Positions 10,392 to 22,800 of a stretch of 52,500 bases of DNA are shown piece after piece (the stretch's first letter is position 1; each line of letters opens with the position of its first letter). The stretch spans positions 92,501 through 145,000 of the forward strand of contig CAJNDS010002705.1 of the NCBI GenBank assembly GCA_905221605.1. The letters run 5' to 3'. The notes below the pieces were generated by a model. It was not told where the DNA came from. It made no database searches and worked only from the letters and a program-made list of their open reading frames with translations. The DNA is from Symbiodinium natans (Eukaryota > Sar > Dinophyceae > Suessiales > Symbiodiniaceae). The position numbers and the translations under genes were made by a program.

Positions 10392-13300
10392 GCGACCGTC
10401 TCGCGAGGCCACTTGTTAAGGTTTTTAGGGCTTTTTGTGAGCTTGAGCGATGTCAGGCTTTGATGTATGGCGAGGTTTCTGCTATTCGCTTAAGAGACCC
10501 CAAAAAACAAGAAAACATAATCCCCATAGTACCCCTATAAGGAAGAATATTGTTTTCGGTGGGTTCCCAAGCAAATAGTAGGTTTTGGATGTATGGGGGG
10601 ATGTTGGGGGACGGGGAACTGCCTGCCCGTTGCTGTTGACGCAGGCTTCTTAAGTTTCAACAGATTCTGTTGGCTTGGTCTACGTAGGTTCCGGGTTTCG
10701 GGGTTCACGGGTTCAAGGGTTTAAGGGTTTTGGTGCACTCCTTAGCATGTGTTGGGGAACTGTGGGACACACTGACACACTGGGGCTTTTGAAGACGCAC
10801 CCCGGTGTTCAGAAAGCACCGCCCGCAACGAGAGGGGCGTGCCATACCTCACCCACTGGTTAGGCTGCTTAAAAACCTTAAACCCTAAACCCTAAACCCT
10901 AAACCCTAAACCCTAAACTCTGACCCTAAATCCAAAACCCTAATGAAACCCGACAAATCCTGAACCCTAGCCCTGAATCCTCAGTTCTACACCTTGCAAT
11001 ACTAAACTCAAAGCATCCAAGATTTTAAAAACCATGCTTGGAGTTTAGGGTTTAGGGTTTAGGGGTTAGGGTTTAGGGTTTAGGGTTTAGGGTTTAGGGC
11101 TACTTGGAAGCCCCCTTGACTTAGTAAGTAGGCTTAGTAAGGTGGGTTATGGGGACTCTAAGAGGGTTTCTAGGGGATACTAAGTAGACTTACTAAGTCA
11201 AACGAGCTTCTACGTAGAAGCCCCAAAAGCCCCACAAACCTAACATCCCTAAACTGGTCAGGTATATCCATGTCAAGACAAAGACGAGAAGAGCGGTTCT
11301 GTGGGGACCTTGGCGCCAAGCAAGCAGCGACCCCCCTCAACCCTATTCACCCTAAACCCTAAACCCTAAACCCTAAAAACTAAACCCCAAGCCCTAAACC
11401 CTTGACCCTAAAACTCTGGAGAGCCCAAGGTGAAGGGGCTTAGCTATAAGTTTCTTGCAGGAGGGGTTTAAGGTCTGGTTTGGGGTTTAGGGTGTAGGGT
11501 TTAGGGCTTCGGGTTTCACTACTTGGAGGTTCAGGGTACTTACAACCCTAATCATAACTGTACTTATAAGCCCCCTCAGTCCCCTAAGTGGCTATAAGAG
11601 ACTTATATCTGGGTTATATGTACCCATGAACCTCCAAGTGAGGGCTCTTCCGGTTTGGGGTTTGGGGGTGCGTGTTCGGAGGGGGCCCAGGGGAAGAGGT
11701 CTTCGGACTCCTCCAAACCCTAAGAAGCTCGAAGAAGCCCTAAATGCTCACCGCTCAACTCTCAAGCCCCAACCCTAAACCTTGTATGGGTTGGTGGTCT
11801 CTTTAAGCAAGGTTCCTGTTAGGGGCATGTCTTCACGGCTCTTGTTGGGGTATCTCGGGGCTGCAAGGGTAACAGATAAAGAGGCCACCGGCCTTCATGA
11901 CCTAAATCCTAAACCCTAGCCCTGAACCCTGAACCCTGAACCCTGAACCCTGAACCCTAAACCCTAAACCCTAAACCCTAAACCCTAAACCCTAAACCCT
12001 AAACCCTAAACCCTAAACCCTAAACCCTAAACCCTAAACCCTAAATCCTATACCCTAAACCCTAAACCCTAAACCCTAAACCCTAAACCCTAGCCCTAAA
12101 CCCTCTTGCCCAGAGCAGAGGACAGTGCCCAAGTCGGGGATCCCGGCCGAAATACAGCCAGGCCCAGGCTTGAGGTTGACGTGTCTCTTTGTTGGGGGGC
12201 CGGGGGTTTAGGGTTTAGGGTTTAGGGTTTAGGGTTTAGGGTTTAGGGTTTAGGGTTTAGGGTTTAGGGTTTAGGGTTTAGGGTTGGGTGGTGAACACTA
12301 AGCCCTAGGCTCCCTACCTCTGGTACTCTCTGTTTCTCTGTTTAGAGAAGCCCAAAGCCCAAGTCGATGGCCCTTTCGCACATGAAGCAGAAATCCGATG
12401 CCCTGCGCCTGAACCCCTGGCCCTAAATCCTGAGCCCAACCCACATCCTTCAATGAGTGAAAGCTAGCCCCCGAGCTACCATTTGCTTAAGAACCCCTCC
12501 AAAAATAGAAAAACTCCTCCTTATAAGGGTAAGATAGGGCTTGCTATCTTGCATTCTTTTGGGAAGGTTCTTAAGCAACTAGTAGTATACCGCAAGCTGC
12601 AGCCCAGACATTCCTCCAAAGCTGAGCAGGCGACGTTGAGAAGCAGCTGCAAACGCCTCTTCCCCAGTGGGAGCCAGGATTCGCTTAAGGCTTAAGGAGC
12701 CTCAACAGCAACCCCCAAGCGCAATTATCAGGATTACTTTTCCAAAATCAGCTTGTTGAAGCTCATCACAGCAAGTCGTAAAATAGGGGACATGATCGGA
12801 TCCTTAAATGCACTTTTGGTTTGGCGTGTTGGCGGCAGCCCACCTTTTCCACTAAACCCAACCTAACATCATCCTTCTTCCTAGAAGCTAAGCAGCCCGC
12901 ACCCTCAAGACCCTAACCTCTAAACCCTAAACTCTAAACCCTAAACTCTAAACCCTAAACCCTAAACCACCCTAAACCCTAAACCCTACATCCTCCCCAA
13001 ACCCCATACAAGATTGTAACTGTAGCCTGCCTGTCCAACCAGGTGCTCCCCCGCTGCTGAGTAGGTAGACTTGAAAACCTTTTGGGGGTTTGGGGTTTAG
13101 GGTTTAGGGTTTGGGACTAGGGTGTAGGGAGTAGGGTTTAAGCCCAGTGCCCAAGCCAAACTCCCTTAGCTCCTCGACCCTACTTCAACCCCTTCAAAGT
13201 TCTGATGCGAAACCCTATGGAAGGTCAAAACCCTACACCCTGAACCCTAAACCCTAAACGCTAAATTTAAGAGCCTCCGGCTCAAGCCGCCGACCCCGCT

Positions 13301-14819
13301 GGAGCATAGTTGAGAGGTCTATCCCAGCCTGCTCGGCAGAGTTCTTGTGAAACGTTGGGGGGGTCAGGACAAGCGCAAGCCAAAAAGACAGGCGGTGGGG
13401 GGGGGTGGGGCGGGGGTGGGGGTGGGGGGGGGGGGGGGGGGGGGGGGGGGGGTGGGGGGGGGGGGGGGGGGGGGGGGGGGTGGGGGGGGGTGGGGGGGGG
13501 GGGTGGGGGGGGTGGGGGGTGGGGGGGGGGGTGGGGGGGGTGGGGGGGGGTGGGGGGGGGGGGTGGGGGGGGGGGGTGGGGGGGGTGGTGCTGAGGGCGC
13601 CCCTACCCCCCTGTGCTGAACCGCCTGTTTACGCTGTGCGGGTGGCGCCGTCCTCCACGAAAACCCCGCGTTTTGGGGGGGAAGGGAAAGAGGGAGGTTT
13701 TCACCTCCTTTTCCCATCCAACACGCCGCCAGGGTCGGCGGACCCTAAACCCTAAACCCTGAACCCTGAACCCTGAACCCTGAACCCTGAACCCTAAACC
13801 CTAAATCCTAAACCCTAAAGCTTAAACCCTAAACCCTAAACCCTACACAACCAAGGCTATGCCGCCTGGACCACCCCAACATTGTGCCTTTCAGGGAAGT
13901 TTGCGAGGACCTCCGGCAGATGTAAGATAAAGGTTTGTTTAGGGCCTAAACCCTAAACCCTAAACCCTAAACCCTAAACCCTAAACCCTAAACCCTAAAC
14001 CCTAAACCCTAAACCCTAAACCCTAAACCCTAAAGTTTGGGTCTTCACAGCTGGCACGTCAAAGAGTCATGGATCATGAACTTCAACAAGAAGATGTGGT
14101 CTTCCCTTGCCTAGCATGTTTAGGGTTTAGGGTAATTTTGGATTTAGGGTTAGGGGTTCTTGCAAGGTTCCAAGTACCACTAAGGGCCCGAGGCCCTAAG
14201 CCTAGATCACCCCGTATAGGGCTGCAGCTTTGTGCTCTACACCGGAAGAAGCGCGAAGCTCAGATCTTTTTTGGGAGGGCTTGCTTTCCCAGCTTGTGGC
14301 AGGCATCCTTCTCTGGGCAGCGATGCCGCATGACGTGTGACAGCGAAATGCCCGAAACCCTAGAAACCCTAACTCCTAAAGCCAAGCCTTATTGCACATG
14401 AAACCCGGCATCTTTCAAGGGATTAAGACTCGCACCCCTAAGGTTGTACCCCTAAAGTTTCCCCTGAATATACTCCTAACATGGCCGTATACTACCTTAA
14501 GGATCTTGAAAAAGGGTCCTCAAAGGCTGCAACACTAAGGGTCCAAGGTAAAACCCCTAAAATCTTCTTGGCTATTAACCGGAAAACTCCCCTAAACCCT
14601 AAACCCTAAACCCTAAACCCTAAACCGTTAACCCTAAACCCTAAGCCCTAAGCCCTAAGCCCTAAACTCTGAACCCTGACTATGATACTAACATAAACGC
14701 CAGCGCTGTGTGAAGCTCGGCCTCTGCGGCTTGCGGCTTCCATTCGGTCGTAGTCGACTGCGGCATGTAACCCAGAGTTCCCCTAAACACTAAGCCCTAC
14801 ACCCTATGCCGGAAGACCT

Positions 14820-14874
<55 letters not shown>

Positions 14875-17800
14875 TGAAGCTCGGGCTGCGGGGCGGGAGG
14901 GGGGGGGGGGGTCGCGGGAGAGGGGGGGACTTGTAAAGTCGACCCTTTTGTCTCAGCTACTCAAAAGCTTAGTTAGGGTTTAGTGTTTATGGGTATCTAA
15001 GTTTATTCAGTTCGGGCCCAGAGTTCAATCTTCAAGCCAGGACCAACACACGTTGAAGCTGGCGCGGAGCCGAGCCTGTTCAGCTGCCGTCTGGTGGTGC
15101 CAGGGTTTCGGGGTTTGGTTTGGGTTTAGCGATTGGGGCTTGAGTGCTTAAGGGTAGCCGAGCCCTAAACCCTGAACCCTGAACCCTAAACCCTAACCCC
15201 TTCCAAACGGAGCGAGAGGGTTTCGGTCTCCACACCCCAAACCGTAGACTCTCTTGCCTGGTACCCAAAAAAGAGCCCCTGAACCCCTGATCCCAAGACT
15301 CCAGAAGCCTAAACCCTGAAACCCCAAAGCCCCTAAACCCTGAGCCCCCCAAAACCCCTAAACCCTTTTACCAAGAAGCAGAAAAGGCAAGTCCTAAACC
15401 CTAAACCCTAAACCCTAAACCCCAAACCCTAAACCCTAAACCCTAAACCCTCAACGCCTAAACCCTAAACCCTAAACCCCCTAACCCACTCTAAGGGCCC
15501 ACAAAAACAGCTGCAGGTCTACGACTGGGTGGATGGTGGGCCTCTGCTCCGAAACTTGGAGTCGCCAGGCGCTGAGCATGTGGGGGTTAGGGTTTAGGGT
15601 GTAGGGTTTAGGGTTTCGGGTTTAGGTGTTTAGGTGTTTAGGTGTTTAGGTGTTTAGGTGTTTAGGTGTTTAGGTGTTTAGGTGTTTAGGTGTTTAGGTG
15701 TTTAGGTGTTTAGGTGTTTAGGTGTTTAGGTGTTTAGGTGTTTAGGTGTTTAGGTGTTTAGGTGTTTAGGTGTTAGGTGTTTAGGTGTTTAGGTGTTTAG
15801 GTGTTTAGGTGTTTAGGTGTTTAGGTGTTTAGGTGTGTAGGTGTGTAGGTGTGTAGGTGTTTAGGTGGTAGGGTTTGGGGTTTAGGGATTCGGGCTTAGG
15901 GTGGTTTACAGTTTTCCAGGGGCCTTTCGGGGGATTAGGGGTTGTAGGAGCTTTCGAGTTATAGGGGTTAGGTTTTGGTGTTTTGCAGGGTTTGCAGGGT
16001 TTGCACTTTTGGGGACTTGGGTTTGGGGTCTAGCGCCTGGTTCTTAGGAGAGGTTTAGGGTTTCGTGGGTTTCGGATTAAAGGGCTCAGGGGCTTCGTGT
16101 TTTAATGTGAAAAGACAAGAGTAAGAGCCAGGTGAACCGTACACTCATGACTCAAAGTGCTAAGGAGTTGAGGTGTCATGAGATTATTGGTGTACGGAAG
16201 GAGAAGGAAAGGTTAACCGCTCTCTGAATCACCCCTAAGAACCCCGGGAGTCAATAATACTAGAGAGCACAATTTAATATGAAATGTAATGACAGAACGT
16301 GTGAAGGAAGCACGATTCAATATTAGAATTGGCGAACGAAGCAAGAATACTAAAAGAGCGTACAATTTCATGCAGTTTGTAAGGACTTTATGGACGCACG
16401 AAATTTCAGTAAGTTTGCTCTTTTGCGCGGGCACGTTCCTTTCATACTTTGTATTAGCCCGCTTCAAGGGCTTTAGCACTTCGGGCGTTTTCAGGCCTTT
16501 CGGGCTTTCGGGTTTCAGTTTTAGGGACTTGAGGGTTTCGGGTCGGCCCCGAAAAAGCTACACAACACGCTGCAAGACATTGCTGCTTCAACAAGCACTC
16601 AGCACAAGGACTGCCCGAGTAGAAGCGCTTCTACTCAGATAACCATCATGGGTTTCGCTACTACCCCCCTCTATACTACCCCCCCTAGGTTCCCCCCCCC
16701 CGAGGCTGAACAATCCCTAAATGGCCTTAGTAATGGGGGAACCCACACAGGCTTCAGGGTTTTTGGGGGTTTGGGGTTTAGGGTTTAGGTTTAGGGTTTA
16801 GGGTTTTGGGTTTTGGGTTTCGGGTGTAGGGTTTAGGGTTTAGGGTTTAGGGCTACCTTGCCAGGCTTCAGGTTGCCATGCACTGAGTAGTCGCGAGCTC
16901 TGGCAGCCAGCATGCTCAGAAGGAACATTTGGGGTTTAGGGTTTAGGGTTTAGGGTCCGGGGTTCAGGGTTTAGGCTGCGCGAGGCTGACTCGCAACACC
17001 GACCAATCCAGAGGACTTCCGCTCTTTCAGAAGAGAAAAAAGGGGGCAAGCGGTGAAAAAACCACCCCAGATCATGACTACTACTTACATAAGAACCATG
17101 AAGAAAGCTGTTCTTCCTTATAAGGGCAATATAGGCATTGCAATTTTTTTGGGGGGGGTTCTTAAGCAAATGCCTGACCGATTCGATCCGATCGGCATCG
17201 ATATTTCGATTCGATCTTGCCGCGATCCGGCATGGTTGTTTTGTTCCCCCACCTCCCACCACCAGCCTCCCACCTTCCGCCACGGCACCTCCAATTCCGA
17301 GGTGGTGGAGGGAGGTCAGGGTGGGTGGATGGGGGATGGAGGTGATGAGGGTGGGGAGGTGGTGGAGGTGGGGGCTGGGAGGTGGGGGCTGGGAGGTGGG
17401 GGATGGGAGGTGGGGAGGTGGGAGGTGGGGAAAGCCTAAACCCTAAGCCCTAACCCTAAAACCTCAAAAGGTAGTGATGCTTGGGCTAGTAAGTACCATG
17501 AACCTCCAAGTAGGGCTGCGGGTGCAAGGTTTGGGGTTTGGGCGTTTTTCTCACGGCTAGCTTCACAGTGATCCAGGCACCCTAAACCCTAAACCCTAAA
17601 CCCTAAACCCTAAACCCTAAACCCTAAACCCTAAACCCTAAACCCTAAACCCTAAACCCTAAACCCTCAAAGCCGACTTGCCAACCCAGGTCTATGGAGA
17701 CCCTGCGTGAATCGCACTTGGCCGAGGCCTTCCGGTTCGCACCCTTTCGTTCAAAAGGGGTTTAGGGTTTAGGGTTTAGGGTTTAGGGTATAGGGTTTAG

Positions 17801-18435
17801 GGTTTAGGGTTCTGTACTTAAAACCCAATTCTAACCATGTTACGGCACTTAAGGGAGCTTATATTTCGTTCAAGTTGCTGTTGGTTAGCAGGGACTGAGG
17901 GAACTCGGGCGCGATGTATACCCTTTAAGGCATTTAAGGGATTATATAGGGCCCTAGTTCACTCATTTCCTGCTAACCAACAGCAGCTCAAGGGGGGGGG
18001 GGGGGGGGGGGGGGGGGAATACTTGGGTTTCTTTTGGCTGGCTCTTAGGACTTTACCCTTTTGTGTTTTTTTGTAGAAACTAACAAGAAGGAGCCCAAAA
18101 GTTAAACTTTTAGGAGGGGGTTCAGAAGTCAGCCAACTGTAGGCTTCAGGGGTTTTAGGCATGGGTTTAGGGTTTAGGGTTTAGGGTTTAGGGTTTAGGG
18201 TTTAGGGTTTAGGGTTTTTGGGTTAGTTTTCAGGCGTCAGCAGAAACCTGCAGAAGCCTAAGCCCTACACCGTACACCCCAAGCCCCAAACGCCCAAACA
18301 CCAAACCAAACCCTATAGCCTGCCCTGGCCCTGAACGTCCCAGAGATTAAGGTTTAGGGTTTAGGGTTTAGGGTTTAGGGTTTAGGGTTTAGGGTTTAGG
18401 GTTTAGGGTTTAGGGGTTGCAAGCTGGCTCGCTGC

Positions 18436-18473
<38 letters not shown>

Positions 18474-19789
18474 CACCCACTGGGCTCAAAGGGAAGACGT
18501 GGTGGCTGTACCTACACCCGGAGCCCTAAACCCTCCAAGAAGTCAGAGAGTCCATATACTTCTTTTTGTTTTCAGAATGTACCTGAAAGTATGCCTCTGC
18601 TTTTCTTGGTATGTTCCGGAAGGGCGGTCGGTACTGGGCCCTTTGGGAAGTCTTGTACCTGATAGGCAAAGGTCCACATGCCCCCCTGAGTTGTCCGACT
18701 CATGTCACCCAGAGACTCCAAAACCCCTTAATTAAGGAATATCCCTTAAATCATACTAGGAACCCTAATATGATTTAAGGTATATTCCTTAATTAAGGGT
18801 TTTTGGAGTCTCTGGGCATGTCACATGCTCATGTTGTGACCTCGCCATGCGGAACGGGACGATGTCGGCGCAACCGATCTGAGATCACAACCCCCCTGGC
18901 TAACCCATGCCTCATGCTGCTCGCCTTCGATTTAGGATTCTGTGCTGGTCGTTTGAGTTGGGGGCGACGGGACCCACATCGCTGGCGGTAGTCTCCAGCG
19001 AGTCGACCGTGTGTTGGGCTGCTGTGCGGTGGTTTCGGGCGTGGTCGGCTTTGGGTGTTGGGGCCCGGATGCGCGAGCTGAACGGTCCCGCCCAAAGTCG
19101 CGGGGACTATCGCGTCGGACTGTTTTAGGGGTGGGCAGTCGGACGAATCGCAGGTAGCTGGTAGTTGGCTCTGGTTGTGCTGCGTGTATTACACCCCTGT
19201 GACTCCTTCCTCATTTTTGTGTCCACAGCTGGCGTTCGGCTCGAACCTGTTTGATACACATACACTGCTTTGGGATGCGTCGGGGTACGGTCCTACGACG
19301 AAAGGGACTACGATTCGTTTTTCGTTTCCAACCTGCACGACCCGCCACGGTGCACGACACACGTGGTTACTGCCGGGGCATGACCCACGGCCGGGCGAGG
19401 ACCGGCCATGTGCCTGATCCTCAAGGGTCGCTGGTGAGTGGAGCGGGGATCGGTCGGCGCTTTTTTCGTGCACCGTCGTGCACTCAGATTCACTGATCAC
19501 AGTTGTTGTGTGAGTGGGGTGTGAACCTCCAGTTCTGACACAGCCACTTACCCCCCCATGTCGTGTGGAGATGTACTGCTACGTCGTGATTTGTGTCTAT
19601 TGGTTCTCTCGCATTCTAGCCCGGTCGGCATCCCCAAGCCTTGGAATGGTTACAGCACTGTTTTCACCTCATGGTTCTCGAGCCATGTTTTTTTGTTTCA
19701 AGAGAGGAACGGAGGGTGGGCTGCTTGGTCTTGCTGTTTTCTTCGAGCCTGATTCAGTTCATGGTGTTTGGGCAGCTAAGTAACACCCG

Positions 19790-19843
<54 letters not shown>

Positions 19844-22800
19844 CACACCGCATGGCTACGTATGAGAGGTTCGTTTCGATGCATGGGGAGGTGGAATGGC
19901 CTGCATTTGCGGGTGGGGGCAATGGAGCTACACCCTAAACCCTACATCCCTAAACCCTAAGACCTTAAAGCCCCAGGCCCCCAAAAACCTAGAACCCTAA
20001 AACCTTAGAGCCCTGCACCAAACCCTTTTCAAAAACCCCGGCCCTCGGCCCGAAACCCAACGACCCAAGCCCTCAGCCCCCAATTCCCTAATGCCCCAAG
20101 CCATACGCTGCACCCCTCGCTAGCTTCATGCAAGAGACCCTAAACCCTAAACCCTAAAAACCTGGCGTCTTGGTGGGTTTAGAACCGGAGACCTCAATAC
20201 CTCCCTACTTTGGGAACATGAATTTCTGAGGGATCCTTCATCTGATCTAGGGGTCTACTCCCTAAACCCTAGACCCTGTATTCCTTACTCTAGGGGGCAT
20301 TAAGGTATATTCGCCTTAGCTAAGGGGTATAGCTTGGAAGCCCTTTTGTTATGGGGATGATGAGAGGGTTTCTAGAGGATACTAAGGGGACTTACTAAGT
20401 CAAAACACCTTCCAAGTAAACCTTAAACCCCTCAATCCCTAGACCCTAAACCTCCAATCCCTAAACCTTAAACCTCCAATCCCTAAACCCTCAATCCCTA
20501 AGCCCTGGTCACTAAACCCTGTAGGGTATGATGCGGCCCCCTTACCCCAGGAGAGGGAGCCCTAAGCCCTAAACCCTAAACCCTAAACCCTAAACCCTAA
20601 ACCCTAAACCCTAAACCCTAAACGGGGCCTTCGCCAGTTTCTGCGGGAGATCCTGTCCGCCCTGGCAGCCGCCAACTCCTTCGGCATCCATCACCTGGCT
20701 GGGGCAGCCCAGGGGCTACCTTAGGGTTTAGGGTTTAGGGTTTCGGGTTTCGACCTCTACATCCTCGCAGCCCAATGCCCCCCGAACTTCGTGGGTCTCA
20801 AGCAGGGGGCGGGCTGTTGGGGGCGTTTGGTAGGATTGGTATACTACTATTTGCTTAAGAACCCCCACGTTATCCTAGGAATGGGGACTAGTGTTTTTTT
20901 TGTGTGTTTTGGCAAATAGTGGTACACATAAGGTCTCTTAGTTTCTTAGTTCGAAATGAAGGAATGAGGGACACTCTATCATCCCATCAAGGATATTGTC
21001 GGGGTACATAAGGTGCCTCATTCCCTCATCCCCTACTAAGAACCAGTAGGTATAGGCACAGGGGTAAGAGTTTAGGGATTCTAGCATTCCGGGATCCTAG
21101 GATTCCAGGCTGCTGGGGTTTGAGGGTTCTAGGCTTCTGGGAGTTAGGGTTTAGGGTTTCGGGTTAGGGTTTGGGGTTTAGGGTTCGGGGTTAGGATTCC
21201 AGGATTAGGGTTTGGGGCTTAGCGTTCCCACTGGTCTAGGGTATGAGCGTGAGGCACGAGTGATGGCTAAAGCTTGTTCGGAACTTTGGGCCTTAGGGTT
21301 AGGGGTTTGGGCCCTCAACCCTAAATCCTAAACCCTAAACCCCAAACCCTAAACCCTAAACCCTAAACCCTAAACCCTACACCCTAAACCCTAAACCCTA
21401 AGCCAGCCTGGGAGCCGGTCCCAAAGGACCTGTGCCTCTCGACGCTCTTCGTCATCACAGCCGGCACCTTCTGCCCGATCAAGGCATCGCTGGAGGTTTA
21501 GGGTTTAGGGTTTAGGGTCTAGGGTCTAGGGTTTAGGGTTTAGGGTTTAGGTTTAGGGTTTAGGGTTTAGGGTTGAAGGGTTGAAGGGTTGAAGGTTTGA
21601 AGGGTTGAAGGGTTGAAGGGTTTAGGGTTGAAGGGTTGAAGGGTTGAAGGGTTGAAGGGTTGAAGGGTTATGGGTTATGGGTTTAGGGTTGAGGGTTTAA
21701 GGGTTTAAGGGTTTCAGGGTTTCAGGGTTCAAGGGTTTAAGGGTTTAAGGGTTTTGAGGGTGTAAGGGTTTAAGGGTTTAGGTTTGAGGGTTCCACTAGC
21801 TTTATGTTTCCCAGAACCCATGCTCTGGCTCAGCGTCTACAGAAGAAGGTGTGCGCTGGAATACTTTGTGGGTAGTTTCCTAAATTAGGGTCCCTTTTTG
21901 GGTACCCATTATAAGGCGGCGGCACCCGTTAAAAGGGATCTCAAAAAGGGACCCTAATTTAGAGAACTACCCTTGTGTGTTCCCTTACTGGGTCGCAGTG
22001 TCGCGCGTGAGCTTTTTCAGGGCGCTCGAAGGGCCAACCTGCAACAGTTGAAGGTTTGGATGGTCCCCCTTGTACTAACAGTCTGGGTTAACGGGGGGTG
22101 GGGTGTATGCAGCAACCCTACAAAACAGGGGCTCCCAAAGAGCCCCCCAATACCCCTTATCTAGGGATCTGTAATATAGCTTAAGGCCCAGGACCGGGAG
22201 TAGGCCCTTTTTGCCTTTTTTTAGGGTTGGGGTTCCCTTATAATCCCCTCAAAGCCAAAAAGGGTACCCTTTTTATTCCTAGGTTGGGGTTCCCTTATAA
22301 TCCCCTTAAGCCAAAAAGGGTACCCCTTTTATTCCTAGGTTACTCCCGGGTCTATAATAGGGATCATTGTCGGGTGTACTAGAATCCTTCTTGAGGACTG
22401 TTTGTATAAGGGGAGCATCCCAAGTTGAAGGTCGTATTCCATCTTCTTCTTTGGGGCTCAGGGCCGCAGGGACGGTCAGCAATTCCTTGCTGCTTCCTTG
22501 ACTCCCTACACCCAAAGAGCCAAACCCTAAGCCTTGAAACCGAAGCCGAAGCCCTTCAAACCTTAAGCTCCCGCAGGTCTTTGGTTTGGGCCTCGCCAGC
22601 TCCTCGGGTCTTCGCCAGCGACCCTTGCGCACACCTTCACCGTAGCCCTGAGCCCTAAACCCTTCCCTGGTTGAGTTCGCGCACTTCGCCTAGGGCGGGC
22701 GTAGGGTCATCGTAAATCCTAAACCTCTTCGATGCCCCCCCCCCCCTGGCGCCTTCTTGCAATATTCAGTCGTCGTCGTCGTGGTGGTCGTCTAGCGCCA

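Noticed and set aside
13310-13755. Gly-rich or Pro-rich proteins on both strands
   Set aside because: They are translations of a G-tract with T interruptions.
20771-20806. An extra catalytic-loop exon reading CPPNFVGLKQ
   Set aside because: Its phase fits neither neighbour, it lacks AG|G, and exon 9 joined to exon 10 already gives a correctly spaced loop.
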